Shown in pieces: positions 43,156 through 52,043 of a DNA stretch of 64,000 nucleotides. A program made the translations under genes and the position numbers. The notes under the pieces are model-generated. The model did no database searches. It was not told the origin of the DNA and saw only the letters and a list, made by a program, of their open reading frames with translations. Positions within the stretch are counted from its first letter, which is position 1. Every line of letters starts with the position of its first letter. The stretch is from Candidatus Margulisiibacteriota bacterium (GTDB taxonomy: Bacteria > Margulisbacteria > WOR-1 > O2-12-FULL-45-9 > XYB2-FULL-48-7), in contig JBAZTH010000003.1 of the NCBI GenBank assembly GCA_041661965.1, positions 477,443 through 541,442 of the forward strand. The letters are read 5' to 3'.

Positions 43156-44715
43156 TTATTCCCACTCGATGGTGGAGGGGGGCTTGGAGGAGATATCATA
43201 GACAACCCGATTGATCTCTTTGGTCTCGTTGATGATCCGGTTGGAGATGATTTCCAGGAGTTCGTAGGGGAGGCGGGCCCAATCGGCAGTCATGGCGTCT
43301 TTGGAGGTCACCGCCCGGATCGCGATAGTATTAAGGTACGTCCGTTTATCACCCATAACCCCAACGGTCCGGATAGGAAGAAGGACGCCGAAAGATTGCC
43401 ATAATTCCTTATAAAGACCGGCTTTTTTAACTTCGGAAACGATAATATCATCAACTTCCTGGAGGATCTTGACCCTTTCCGGGGTGACTTCGCCAATAAT
43501 CCTGATCGCCAGACCAGGGCCGGGGAAAGGCTGGCGGCTGATAATATCATCTGGAATCCCAAGCTCGCGGCCTAAGGCCCGGACCTCATCCTTAAAAAGG
43601 AGTCGGAGCGGTTCGATCAACTTGAAGCCCATCTTTTCCGGTAAACCGCCGACATTATGATGGGTTTTGATCTTTTTGGCGACTTTACCGGTTGTCGAGC
43701 CGGGGACTGCGCTTTCAATAACGTCGGGATAAAGGGTCCCTTGCGCCAGGTAAGGGATCTGGCCAAGCTTCTTGGCTTCTTCTTCAAAGGTCCTGATAAA
43801 GTTTTCGCCGATGATCATCCGTTTTTGTTCCGGATCGATAACTCCCTTAAGCCGGTCAAAAAAACGAATGGCCGCGTTGATATTATGGAAATTAACTTTA
43901 AAACGATTAACAAAAAGGTCGTCGATCTTTTTCGCTTCGTTCTTCCGCATAAAACCCTGGTCGATGAACATGCAGACCAATTGATCGCCGATCGCTTTAT
44001 GCATAAGGGCGGCAACGGTCGTTGAGTCGACCCCGCCGGAAAGGGCAAGCAAGACTTTTTCCTTGCCGACCTTTTCGCGGATTAATTTGACCTGATCATC
44101 GATAAAATTAGCGGTCGTCCAGGTCGGCTGACAGCCGCAGACAACGTAAGCGAAGTTCTTGATGATCTCGATCCCTTTGGGGGTGTGGACGACTTCCGGA
44201 TGGAACTGAACGCCGTAAATTTTCTTTTGCGGGTCGCCAACAGCGGCGTATTTGGTGTTATCGGTATGGGCCAATTGTTTGAAGCCGGTCGGCAGCGCCA
44301 TAACGGTGTCGCCATGGCTCATCCAGCACTGCATTTGCGTGTCGAGTCCGGCAAAGATGTTTGATTGATCGTCGATCGTCAGGTCGGCCTTGCCGTATTC
44401 TCGTTTCTTTCCTTGCTTAACTTCGCCGCCAAGTTCCTTGGCCAGGAGCTGCATGCCGTAGCAGATCCCGAGGATCGGAATACCTGATTGCCAGAGCTTG
44501 GGATCGGCTTTCGGCGCGTCTTCTTCGTAGACCGAAGCGGGGCCGCCGGAAATAATGATCCCTTTGACTTCTTTTTTGAGCAATTCTTCGGCCGAAATAT
44601 CGTGGGGGAAAACTTCGCAGTAAACGTTGCCTTCGCGGACGCGCCGGGCGATCAGCATGGAGTATTGGGCGCCAAAATCGAGGACCGCGATCAGATCGTG
44701 TTTTTTACTCGCCAT
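43156..44715 (-). CDS. guaA: GMP synthase (glutamine-hydrolysing)
   Basis: 519 residues from the ATG at 44715. Class I glutamine amidotransferase domain with nucleophile Cys85 (GICYGMQLLAKELGG) and HPEVVHT; ATP-pyrophosphatase domain with PP-loop LALSGGVDSTTVAALM; C-terminal dimer domain ends in KPPSTIEWE, the usual GuaA end. Converts XMP to GMP. A -10 box ends only 5 bases before the ATG, so the mRNA may have no leader. Separated from the upstream guaB3 gene by a terminator. Confidence 0.97.
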   Translation of the reverse strand: MASKKHDLIAVLDFGAQYSMLIARRVREGNVYCEVFPHDISAEELLKKEVKGIIISGGPASVYEEDAPKADPKLWQSGIPILGICYGMQLLAKELGGEVKQGKKREYGKADLTIDDQSNIFAGLDTQMQCWMSHGDTVMALPTGFKQLAHTDNTKYAAVGDPQKKIYGVQFHPEVVHTPKGIEIIKNFAYVVCGCQPTWTTANFIDDQVKLIREKVGKEKVLLALSGGVDSTTVAALMHKAIGDQLVCMFIDQGFMRKNEAKKIDDLFVNRFKVNFHNINAAIRFFDRLKGVIDPEQKRMIIGENFIRTFEEEAKKLGQIPYLAQGTLYPDVIESAVPGSTTGKVAKKIKTHHNVGGLPEKMGFKLIEPLRLLFKDEVRALGRELGIPDDIISRQPFPGPGLAIRIIGEVTPERVKILQEVDDIIVSEVKKAGLYKELWQSFGVLLPIRTVGVMGDKRTYLNTIAIRAVTSKDAMTADWARLPYELLEIISNRIINETKEINRVVYDISSKPPSTIEWE

Positions 44716-44720
44716 GCCAC

Positions 44721-44750
44721 AGTATATCACAAAAGAATTAAAATTTTCAA
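44721..44750 (-). promoter_or_regulatory. Predicted guaA promoter, leaderless arrangement
   Basis: On the minus strand TTGAAA, 18-base spacer, TATACT, then GTGGC and the ATG. No ribosome site fits between. Confidence 0.6.
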
Positions 44751-44792
44751 CACGGAAACCGGACAAATCTGCCTCCTCTGTCTTCTGTCCCC

Positions 44793-44826
44793 GAAAAAGA
44801 GCTTACAGCTTAAAGCTGTAAGCTCT
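44793..44826 (-). terminator. Rho-independent terminator after guaB3
   Basis: Perfect 13-base stem AGAGCTTACAGCT/AGCTGTAAGCTCT with a 3-base loop; the minus strand then reads TTTTTCGGGG. Lies 19 bases past the guaB3 stop. Part of the stem (AAAGCTGTAAGCT) recurs at 33578-33590. Confidence 0.8.
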
Positions 44827-44844
44827 AAGCTGAACGCTTTCCCC

Positions 44845-46005
44845 TTATTTATACATCCCCAGCTGCTGGGCTTTCTGGTAAACTTTCCCCTCGGTCAGGA
44901 TCGAAGGGGCGATGACAACTTCCACTTGCTGCATTTCCTTAATGTTGGCCGCGCCTAAAGTTCCCATCGAGGTCCGCAGCGCGCCGACGAAGTTCATCGA
45001 ACCGTCATCGAACCTGGCCGGTCCGTGGAGGATCTCTTTGAGCGGGCCGATCGTGCCGACCCGGATGCGCGAACCGCGCGGCAGGGTCGGGGACGGGGTC
45101 GCCATTCCCCAGTGGAAACCGCCGCCAGGAGCTTCGGCCGCTTTGGCGATCGGGGAGCCGATCATCACGGCGTCCGCGCCGCAGGCGATCGCTTTACAAA
45201 TATCGCCGCCGACCGCCATACCGCCGTCGGCAATGATCGGAACGTAGACGTTGTTTTCCTTGAAGTAAGAGTCTCTGGCGGCGGCGCAATCGGCGATCGA
45301 GGTCGCCATCGGCACGCCGACGCCCAGGACGCCGCGGGAAGTGCAGGCCGCGCCCGGGCCAATGCCGACGAGGACGCCGGCCACGCCGGTCCCCATCAGG
45401 GTCAGGGCGACTTCATAGGTCACGCAATTGCCGACCAAGACCGGCACTTTCATCATCGCGCAGAATTCCTTAAGGTCGAGGATCTTAGAACCGGTCGATT
45501 TGTGTTTGGTGGAAAGAACTGTCGATTGGACGACGAAGATATCGACGCCGGCGTCGCGGGCGATCTGGCCGAATTCCAGGGCGTCCTGCGGAATGGAGGA
45601 GACGGCGGCAATCCCGCCGAGCGCCTTGATCTCTTTGATCCGTTTGGCGATCAATTCTTTCTTGATCGGTTCGAGATAGATCTTCTGCATCAACTCGACA
45701 TATTTGTCTTTTTCGACCGCGGCGATCTCTTTAAGGAGCTTTTCCGCGTCGAGGTATCTGGTCCAGACCCCCTGCAGATTGAGGACGCCGAGGCCGCCGT
45801 TTTTACTCATCAAGGCGGCAGTCTTCGGGCTGATCACGCCGTCCATGGCGGAAGCGATGATCGGCATTTCGAACTTCTTTCCGCCGATGGTGACGGAGAC
45901 ATCCGTGTCCTCCGGGTTGATGGTAACGATCGAGGGGACCAGGGAAATCTCATCAAAACCGTAAACGCGCCGGGTTTTTTTCGCCTTGCCTAAAGAGATG
46001 TCCAT
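44845..46005 (-). CDS. guaB3: IMP dehydrogenase/GMP reductase family protein, GuaB3 type
   Basis: 386 residues with no CBS domains, which matches the GuaB3 branch rather than canonical 480-residue GuaB. The TIM-barrel landmarks are present: FDEISLVPS, MPIIASAMDGV, GIGPGAACTSRGVLGVG with the active-site cysteine, and IIADGGMAVGGDICKAIACG. It should act on IMP/XMP or GMP; which reaction it runs is not decidable here. It is the only IMPDH-like gene in the window and precedes guaA on the same strand, favouring the IMP-to-XMP step. It follows a zinc-finger gene by 3 bases. Confidence 0.85.
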   Translation of the reverse strand: MDISLGKAKKTRRVYGFDEISLVPSIVTINPEDTDVSVTIGGKKFEMPIIASAMDGVISPKTAALMSKNGGLGVLNLQGVWTRYLDAEKLLKEIAAVEKDKYVELMQKIYLEPIKKELIAKRIKEIKALGGIAAVSSIPQDALEFGQIARDAGVDIFVVQSTVLSTKHKSTGSKILDLKEFCAMMKVPVLVGNCVTYEVALTLMGTGVAGVLVGIGPGAACTSRGVLGVGVPMATSIADCAAARDSYFKENNVYVPIIADGGMAVGGDICKAIACGADAVMIGSPIAKAAEAPGGGFHWGMATPSPTLPRGSRIRVGTIGPLKEILHGPARFDDGSMNFVGALRTSMGTLGAANIKEMQQVEVVIAPSILTEGKVYQKAQQLGMYK

Positions 46006-46008
46006 TTT

Positions 46009-46305
46009 TTACTCCTTTTTGCCTTTTTTCACTTTTTTTTCTTTCGCTCGCCGCTTAGCGGCTTCGATCATATTTTCAAATTCTTCCAGGATCGGTTCCG
46101 GGATCCAGTTCTCACCGCAGTTTTGACAAACGTAGGCGGGGACCCCTTCCATCATATAGAGTTTGCCGCCTTGATAATCTTCGAGGTTGACCTTTTCAAA
46201 CTTCAACCGGCCGCCGCAAGCCTGGCATTCGCTTGGCGCGTTTTCTTCATTGTCGTCAATAGCGGGTCTAAGATCGTTGTCTTTATTTTTGTTTTTTTCT
46301 GCCAT
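46009..46305 (-). CDS. Small YgiT/MqsA-type zinc-finger protein
   Basis: 98 residues. Two CxxC pairs (CQACGG and CQNCGE) enclose a short beta-rich stretch (YMMEGVPAYVCQNCGENWI), the YgiT-type zinc finger found in the MqsA antitoxin N-terminus. There is no DNA-binding HTH and no toxin-like partner beside it; the C-terminus is a lysine-rich helix. First gene of the unit with guaB3. A regulatory or binding role is possible, but function is unknown. Confidence 0.7.
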   Translation of the reverse strand: MAEKNKNKDNDLRPAIDDNEENAPSECQACGGRLKFEKVNLEDYQGGKLYMMEGVPAYVCQNCGENWIPEPILEEFENMIEAAKRRAKEKKVKKGKKE

Positions 46306-46318
46306 TTAGGTTTGAGAA

Positions 46319-46347
46319 ATTATACAAGAAAAGGGGGTCAGGCGCAA
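46319..46347 (-). promoter_or_regulatory. Predicted promoter of the zinc-finger-guaB3 unit
   Basis: Minus strand TTGCGC, 17-base spacer, TATAAT; the ATG follows 13 bases later with no clear ribosome site. Confidence 0.6.
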
Positions 46348-46353
46348 GCATAA

Positions 46354-46382
46354 TTGCCCGCCAACTTTCTTTATGATATACT
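46354..46382 (+). promoter_or_regulatory. Predicted glyA promoter
   Basis: TTGCCC, 17-base spacer, TATACT. The gene starts 23 bases later with a GAGAGG ribosome site, so this is a leadered transcript, divergent from the guaB3 promoter. Confidence 0.6.
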
Positions 46383-46405
46383 CGCTTTACGAGAGGAGAA
46401 CCGCC

Positions 46406-47653
46406 ATGCATTTTAATATCGACAATATCCGCCAAAATGATCCGGAAGTCGCCGCCGCGCTCGACAAAGAATTTGACCGCCAGCAAACCAAACTGGAGAT
46501 GATCGCCTCCGAAAACTTTACTTCCCGCGCCGTCATGGAAGCGTGCGGTTCGGTCATGACCAACAAGTACGCCGAAGGATATCCAGGCAAACGCTATTAC
46601 GGCGGCTGTCAGTTTGTCGATCTCACCGAAACTCTCGCCATCAATCGGGCGAAGGAACTTTTCGGCGCCGACCATGCCAACGTCCAACCGCATTCCGGCT
46701 CCCAGGCTAATTTTGCCGCTTACTTCGCCCTGATCAAACCGGGCGATACCGTTATGGGGCTCGACCTGTCGCATGGCGGGCATTTGACTCACGGCTCGCC
46801 GGTCAATGTCTCCGGAATGTACTTCCACTTTGTCTCTTACGGCGTCAGGCAGGACAACGAAACGATCGATTTTGACGCTCTCCGGGCGGCCGCTAGGGAA
46901 CACAAACCCAAACTAATCGTCACGGGGGCCACCGCCTATCCAAGGATCATCGATTTTGTGAAGTTCCGCGAAATCTGTGACGAAGTCGGGGCCATCCTGA
47001 TGGTCGACATTGCCCATATCGCCGGCCTGGTCGCCGCCGGGATCCATCCGTCGCCTGTCCCGATGGCGGAAGTCGTGACTTCAACCACCCACAAGACCCT
47101 GCGCGGCCCGCGCGCCGGGCTTATTCTGTGTAAAGAAGCCTATGCCAAAGCGATCGATAAAGCGGTTTTTCCCGGCATCCAAGGGGGGCCATTAGAGCAT
47201 GTTATCGCCGGCAAAGCGGTCTGCTTCAAGGAAGCGCTGACTCCGGCTTTCAAAACCTACCAACAGCAGATCGTCAACAACGCCAAGGCCTTGGCGGAAG
47301 GGCTGACCCAGGGGGGGCTGCGGCTCGTTTCCGGCGGGACCGACAACCATCTTGTCCTGGTCGACCTCCGGCCGTTTAAGGTTACCGGCAAGGTCGCCGA
47401 ACTCGCCCTCGACGAAGTTGGGATCACCGTCAATAAGAACACCATTCCGTTCGACCCGGAAAAGCCATTCGTCACCTCCGGGATCAGGATCGGCACCCCG
47501 GCCCTGACCACCCGCGGGATGAAAGAACCGGCCATGACCCTGATCGCCGAACTGATCTGTAAAACATTGAAAAATCCAAGCGATCAACAAGTCAAGAGCG
47601 AAGTCGAGCATAAAGTAGCCGAACTTTGCCGGCAGTTTCCGCTGTACAGCTAA
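46406..47653 (+). CDS. glyA: Serine hydroxymethyltransferase
   Basis: 415 residues from the ATG at 46406, placed by GAGAGGAG upstream; the longer frame has no site. Typical blocks: LEMIASENFTSRAVMEACGS, KYAEGYPGKRYYGGC, the PLP-lysine region VVTSTTHKTLRGPR and FVTSGIRIGTPALTTRGM. Interconverts serine and glycine with THF and feeds the one-carbon pool, as do the formate-THF ligase and FolE genes further along. The stop shares a base with the ftsE start. Confidence 0.97.
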   Translation: MHFNIDNIRQNDPEVAAALDKEFDRQQTKLEMIASENFTSRAVMEACGSVMTNKYAEGYPGKRYYGGCQFVDLTETLAINRAKELFGADHANVQPHSGSQANFAAYFALIKPGDTVMGLDLSHGGHLTHGSPVNVSGMYFHFVSYGVRQDNETIDFDALRAAAREHKPKLIVTGATAYPRIIDFVKFREICDEVGAILMVDIAHIAGLVAAGIHPSPVPMAEVVTSTTHKTLRGPRAGLILCKEAYAKAIDKAVFPGIQGGPLEHVIAGKAVCFKEALTPAFKTYQQQIVNNAKALAEGLTQGGLRLVSGGTDNHLVLVDLRPFKVTGKVAELALDEVGITVNKNTIPFDPEKPFVTSGIRIGTPALTTRGMKEPAMTLIAELICKTLKNPSDQQVKSEVEHKVAELCRQFPLYS

Positions 47654-48336
47654 TGATTGAACTGATAAACGTAACCAAAACATTTACGAATGGGATTCAT
47701 GCCTTAAACAGCATCTCTCTCCATATCGGCAAAGAAGAGTTTGTTTTCCTGGTCGGCTCGTCCGGAGCCGGGAAGACCACCCTGATGAAACTTCTCTACC
47801 GGGATGAACTCCCGACCTCCGGCAAGGTTATTGTCGATCGGATCAACGTCACCGAACTCGATGCCAGCCAGATTCCGTATCTCCGGCGCAACATCGGCAT
47901 CGTCTTTCAGGACTTCAAACTTCTCCCAAAACGGACCGTTTACGAGAATGTCGCTTTTGCCCTCCGGGTGACCGGAGCGCTCCGTTCGACCATTCGCCGC
48001 AAAACGATGCAGGCGTTGGAACTGGTGGGGTTACTGCGCCGGGTCAATTCTTTTCCCGACGAGCTCTCCGGCGGCGAAAAACAGCGGGCTTGCATTGCCC
48101 GGGCGATCGTTAATAATCCGCCGATCCTCCTGGCCGATGAGCCGACCGGCAACCTTGATCCGGCGACTTCCTGGGATATTCTCCAACTGCTCGATAAGAT
48201 CAATAAACGAAATACCACCGTGGTGGTTTCAACCCACAATAAGAACATTGTCGATGAAATGAAAAAACGGGTCGTCGAACTGGAGGGAGGCCGCCTGGTC
48301 CGCGACCAGCAGTTAGGGATGTATAATGTTAAGTAG
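47653..48336 (+). CDS. ftsE: Cell-division ABC transporter ATPase FtsE
   Basis: 227 residues from the ATG at 47653 (TAATG with the glyA stop). ABC ATPase with Walker A GSSGAGKTT, the FQDFKLLPKRTVYENVAFAL block typical of FtsE, signature LSGGEKQR and Walker B ILLADEPTGNLD. Works with FtsX to activate septal peptidoglycan hydrolases. Overlaps ftsX by 11 bases. Confidence 0.95.
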   Translation: MIELINVTKTFTNGIHALNSISLHIGKEEFVFLVGSSGAGKTTLMKLLYRDELPTSGKVIVDRINVTELDASQIPYLRRNIGIVFQDFKLLPKRTVYENVAFALRVTGALRSTIRRKTMQALELVGLLRRVNSFPDELSGGEKQRACIARAIVNNPPILLADEPTGNLDPATSWDILQLLDKINKRNTTVVVSTHNKNIVDEMKKRVVELEGGRLVRDQQLGMYNVK

Positions 48337-49216
48337 TTTAGAGTTTTTTATCGTTGAGGCGTTTCGTTCCCTCCGTCGTTCGGCGTTGATGAGTTTTGTC
48401 GCCATCGCCACGATCATTGTTTCGCTGACGATCTTCGGTTTTTTCTTGCTTTTGGTTCTGAATATGGGCAATATTGTCGGCGGGATCGCTTCCCGGATGG
48501 ACCTGGTCGCCTACATATACAAAGATCTTTCGCTTGACGATGCCGGCGCCGTTCAGGTCAAAATGGCCAATATCCAGGGGGTTGAGAAGGTCGACTTTAT
48601 TTCCAAAGCGGAGGCCTGGAAGAATTTTAGGGATGAATTCAGCAATAAATTAAGTTTAAATGAGGTTGTTTATGATAATCCTCTGCCGCACACTTTTTCG
48701 ATCAGGGTCAGGAATGCCGATCTTTTGCCGATAATTGCCAAAGAGATCTCGGCAATCGATGTCGTTGATGAGGTCCGCTATAATGGTAAACTAATCCAAC
48801 AGGTTAAATCGCTTATCAGCGCGGTCAGGGTCGGGGGGACGGCGCTAGTGATAATGCTCTCCTTTGCCACACTGCTAATAGTGGTCAACACGATCCGGCT
48901 AACTGTAATTGCCCGCGAAACCGATATTTACATCATGAAATTAGTCGGCGCGACCGATAATTTCGTGAAGTGGCCTTTTATCATTGAAGGGATAATCATC
49001 GGGGTGATTGGCGGAGTCAGCTCCCTCCTGATCCTAAAACTTTCTTATGAAGCGGTCGTTTCCCGCATTTTACAAGCGCTCCCGTTCCTCCCGCTGGTGA
49101 CCGATTATGCCTTATTGATGGCAATCTATTCGACCATGTTCTTCGGCGGGATCGCCCTCGGCATGATCGGCGGCTATATTTCCGTCTCGCGCGTTCTGAA
49201 GAATGAGATGCAGTAG
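48326..49216 (+). CDS. ftsX: Cell-division membrane protein FtsX
   Basis: 296 residues, four transmembrane helices: one near the N-terminus (LMSFVAIATIIVSLTIFGFF), a periplasmic domain (about 50-165), then three C-terminal helices (GGTALVIMLSFATLLIVVNT; FIIEGIIIGVIGGVSSLLIL; MLIYS-like last segment). Conserved ETDIYIMKLVGATDNFV loop. Transmits FtsE ATP hydrolysis to periplasmic amidases. Confidence 0.95.
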   Translation: MLSSLEFFIVEAFRSLRRSALMSFVAIATIIVSLTIFGFFLLLVLNMGNIVGGIASRMDLVAYIYKDLSLDDAGAVQVKMANIQGVEKVDFISKAEAWKNFRDEFSNKLSLNEVVYDNPLPHTFSIRVRNADLLPIIAKEISAIDVVDEVRYNGKLIQQVKSLISAVRVGGTALVIMLSFATLLIVVNTIRLTVIARETDIYIMKLVGATDNFVKWPFIIEGIIIGVIGGVSSLLILKLSYEAVVSRILQALPFLPLVTDYALLMAIYSTMFFGGIALGMIGGYISVSRVLKNEMQ

Positions 49217-49223
49217 GGTTTAA

Positions 49224-49251
49224 TTAACCAGCGGCTAAACGCCGCGGTTAA
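49224..49251. repeat. Palindromic element F1
   Basis: Outer arms TTAACC and GGTTAA, bulged A, inner stem GCGGC/GCCGC, loop TAAAC. Identical plan to C1 with compensating changes in both stems. Lies 8 bases after ftsX. Confidence 0.85.
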
Positions 49252-49264
49252 AATAATAGTATAA

Positions 49265-49283
49265 CCGCGACGTTCAGTCGCGG
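49265..49283. repeat. Palindromic element F2
   Basis: Stem CCGCGAC/GTCGCGG with loop GTTCA. Lacks the bulge and one outer arm; resembles the TTCA-loop hairpin in element D. Lies in the untranslated leader of the foldase gene. Confidence 0.7.
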
Positions 49284-49301
49284 GAGAAAGAGGAGATTGA
49301 T

Positions 49302-50651
49302 ATGTTAACATGGTTCAGAAAAAACACTAAAAGCATCATGATCGCGGTCGCGGTTCTGTTTATCGGTTCGATGTTCTATGGTTTGGGCTATCAAAAGTTC
49401 AGCGGGGAAGATTCGCCCCAGAAACCATCCGGTCTGGCCAAAGTCAACGGCGAGGAGATTTCCCTGGCCCGCTATAGAGAGCTTATGAATCGGCTCGCTC
49501 AAGGGGCCGGCAAGCAGATCGGCCCCCGCGATCTGCCGTACCTTGAGAGCATGGCCCTGGCCCAGGCGATCGACTTCACCTTAATGCTTCAGGGAGCGCG
49601 GAAAAAGGTAAGCGTCGGCGGCAACGAGATCGACTCGGTCCTCGACAATATAACGGCGCAAAATAAACTGCCGAATCGCGGCGAGCTGGAAAAAGCGATC
49701 AAGCGCTCCGGTTTCACCATGGGGCAATTCCGCGATTTCATTCGTGACGACGTCATGGTTCAGAAGGTACAGATGAAGCTGCGGGAAGGGGTCTCCGTCA
49801 CTCCGGACGATCTCCGCGAGATCCGCGCTTCCCACATCCTGGTGAAGACCGAGAATGACGCTAAATTCGTCCTCGAAAAGCTTAAAAAAGGAGAGGATTT
49901 CGCCAAACTCGCCAAACAATTTTCCATTGATCCCGGAACCGCCCCTAAAGACGGGGACCTCGGCTACTTTACCACCGGGATGATGGTGAAGCCCTTTGAG
50001 CAGGCCGCTTTCTCCCTCAAGAACGGGGAAGTCAGCGGGATCGTCCAAACTCCCTTCGGCTATCACCTGATCAAAGTCAGCGATTCCCGCCTCCGCAAGA
50101 TCGCGCCGGTCGCCGGCAAAACGATCGACGAAGTCCTGCTCCAGCAAAAACAAGAAAGCGCTTTCCGGCAGTGGCACGGCGAACTCCAGCAGAAAGCGAA
50201 AGTGGAGATCGAAGAACCGTCGCTGCAGGCGCACGCTTTCCGCAACCAGGGGAAAATGGCCGAAGCGATCGCCGAGTACAAAAAAGCGATCGGTTTCAAC
50301 CCGGCCAACGCTTATCTTCATGTTTTCCTGGGCGATACGTATCTGACCATGGGACAAGAGAAGCTCGCGCTTTCCTCATATGAAGACGCCATCCGCGTTG
50401 AGGGCGGGAACCCGGAACTTTATCTGATCCTCGGTTCAACTTATGACAAGCTCGGTAAAAAAACGGAAGCGGGAGAACAGTTTAAGAAAGCCTCGCTGAT
50501 CGCCGGTGACAATAAACAGCTCCACGAAAATCTCCTCAAACTTTTCCAAAGCCTCAAACGGCCGGCCGACGTCGCCCGCGAAAAAGCGGAACTCGCCCGG
50601 ATCGCGAAAAAAGAAAAGTTCGAGAAAGAGCTGTCAGCGCCGACGAAGTAA
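49302..50651 (+). CDS. PpiD-like parvulin foldase with C-terminal TPRs
   Basis: 449 residues. One N-terminal membrane anchor (SIMIAVAVLFIGSMFYGLGY), a SurA/PpiD-type N-domain (VNGEEISLARYRELMNRLAQ), then a complete parvulin domain near 175-270 (RASHILVKTENDAKFVLEKL, GDLGYFTTGMMVKPFEQAAF, PFGYHLIKV). The C-terminal third has three TPR-like units (AIAEYKKAIGFNPANAYLHV, ALSSYEDAIRVEGGNPELYL, KKTEAGEQFKKASLIAG). It probably folds outer-membrane or surface proteins in the periplasm; the TPR extension is unusual for PpiD. The protein directly faces the convergent phosphohexomutase gene. Confidence 0.82.
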   Translation: MLTWFRKNTKSIMIAVAVLFIGSMFYGLGYQKFSGEDSPQKPSGLAKVNGEEISLARYRELMNRLAQGAGKQIGPRDLPYLESMALAQAIDFTLMLQGARKKVSVGGNEIDSVLDNITAQNKLPNRGELEKAIKRSGFTMGQFRDFIRDDVMVQKVQMKLREGVSVTPDDLREIRASHILVKTENDAKFVLEKLKKGEDFAKLAKQFSIDPGTAPKDGDLGYFTTGMMVKPFEQAAFSLKNGEVSGIVQTPFGYHLIKVSDSRLRKIAPVAGKTIDEVLLQQKQESAFRQWHGELQQKAKVEIEEPSLQAHAFRNQGKMAEAIAEYKKAIGFNPANAYLHVFLGDTYLTMGQEKLALSSYEDAIRVEGGNPELYLILGSTYDKLGKKTEAGEQFKKASLIAGDNKQLHENLLKLFQSLKRPADVAREKAELARIAKKEKFEKELSAPTK

Positions 50652-52043
50652 TTAAGCGGCTAATTTAACCCCGGCGGAGAGTAAAAGTTCAACTTCCTCC
50701 GGAGTGCGGCCTTCAGAATAGATCCTAAGCAGCGGTTCGGTCCCGGACGCGCGGAAGAGGATCCAGGCCTTATTTTCAAAAGTAAATTTTAAGCCGTCCA
50801 GCGTCTCCACTTTAGCGATCTTTTTACCGGCAAAATCGGTCGGCGGAGTTTTTTTCAAACCTTCAACGATTGCCGGACCAACGGTCGTGTGAATATCTTT
50901 CCGGTTGTAATAATAGTAGCCGTACTTTTTCATCAGGCCGTCCACGATCTGAAGAAGGGTTTTCCGTTCTTTGGCCATCAGCTCCAGGAGCATCAGCCCG
51001 GCTAAAATGCCGTCCCGTTCCGGAATAAACCCCTGGATCCCCATGCCGCCGCTCTCTTCGCCCCCCAAAATAACCGGGCCTTCGAGCATCTCTTTGGCAA
51101 TATATTTGAAGCCGATCGGCCGGACGTCGAGCCGGAGCTTGTATTCGGCACACATCGAGTCGACAAGGTTGCTGATATTGAAAGTTTTGACCACCGCGCC
51201 GCTGAAATGCCGGTTCTCGTAAAGATGTTTGAGCAACAGGGAGAAAATGTTGTGCGTATTAACGTAGGTCCCGCTTTGGTCGATCGCGGCGATCCGGTCG
51301 GCGTCGCCGTCGAGGACAATGCAAGCGGTCAGTCCCGAATGCTTTAACCCGTAAGCTTTCACGAACTCCATGGAGCTTTGGAGATTGACGGCCAAAGGTT
51401 CCGGATTGATCCCGCCAAAGGTCGTGTCCCGGTTGCCGCGAATCTCGACGACCTTGACCCCCAGTCGCTGAAAATAACCGGCTCCGCTGCCGTGCATCGG
51501 ATCGACAATCACCCGCAGGCCGGCGGCGTTGATTTTTTCGATGTCGACCAGCTCTTTAAGTTTTTCAAAGTAAGCCGGATCGGGATCGAATTCGGTGAAG
51601 TTGGCGGAGGAGGGGAGGATTGAAAGTTTCGCGGAAAGGTTCGCCTCAACTCCCTTGGTCGTTTCCGGAAAAGCGGAGCCGCCGAACCCTTCTTTGATCT
51701 TGAAGCCATTGTAATCGGGCGGGTTATGCGAAGCGGTGATCATGATCCCGGCGCCGAGTCCCTGACTTTTTACGGCATAGGAGAGGACCGGCGAAGGAAC
51801 GGCATGATTGGTCAGAAAAGCCTTGATCCCGGCGCCGGAAACGACTTCGGCGGCGACCCGGGCAAAGTTTTCGGAATTTAAACGATTGTCATAGCCAACC
51901 GCGACCCCTGCGGCGGCCAACCCTTTTTGCTGAAGAAAGTTAACGAGGGCCTGGGTCACCAGGCGGACGTTGTCCTCGGTAAAATCGTCGGCCATCTTGG
52001 CCCGCCAGCCGTCGGTGCCGAACTTAATTGCCACCTTGAACAT
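50652..52043 (-). CDS. Phosphoglucomutase/phosphomannomutase family enzyme
   Basis: 463 residues from the ATG at 52043; it overlaps the end of the PBP gene by 20 bases. Alpha-D-phosphohexomutase signatures: catalytic serine ITASHNPPDYNGFKI (about residue 107), metal-binding DGDADRIAAID, sugar-binding GGEESGGMG and the C-terminal phosphate-binding RASGTEPLLRIYSEG. Interconverts hexose 1- and 6-phosphates, feeding cell-wall and LPS sugars; substrate choice (glucose, mannose or glucosamine) not readable. Confidence 0.9.
   Translation of the reverse strand: MFKVAIKFGTDGWRAKMADDFTEDNVRLVTQALVNFLQQKGLAAAGVAVGYDNRLNSENFARVAAEVVSGAGIKAFLTNHAVPSPVLSYAVKSQGLGAGIMITASHNPPDYNGFKIKEGFGGSAFPETTKGVEANLSAKLSILPSSANFTEFDPDPAYFEKLKELVDIEKINAAGLRVIVDPMHGSGAGYFQRLGVKVVEIRGNRDTTFGGINPEPLAVNLQSSMEFVKAYGLKHSGLTACIVLDGDADRIAAIDQSGTYVNTHNIFSLLLKHLYENRHFSGAVVKTFNISNLVDSMCAEYKLRLDVRPIGFKYIAKEMLEGPVILGGEESGGMGIQGFIPERDGILAGLMLLELMAKERKTLLQIVDGLMKKYGYYYYNRKDIHTTVGPAIVEGLKKTPPTDFAGKKIAKVETLDGLKFTFENKAWILFRASGTEPLLRIYSEGRTPEEVELLLSAGVKLAA

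Noticed and set aside
45025..45993. 322-residue plus-strand frame across guaB3
   Set aside because: Antisense shadow of guaB3 with strongly biased Asp/Arg/Gly composition.
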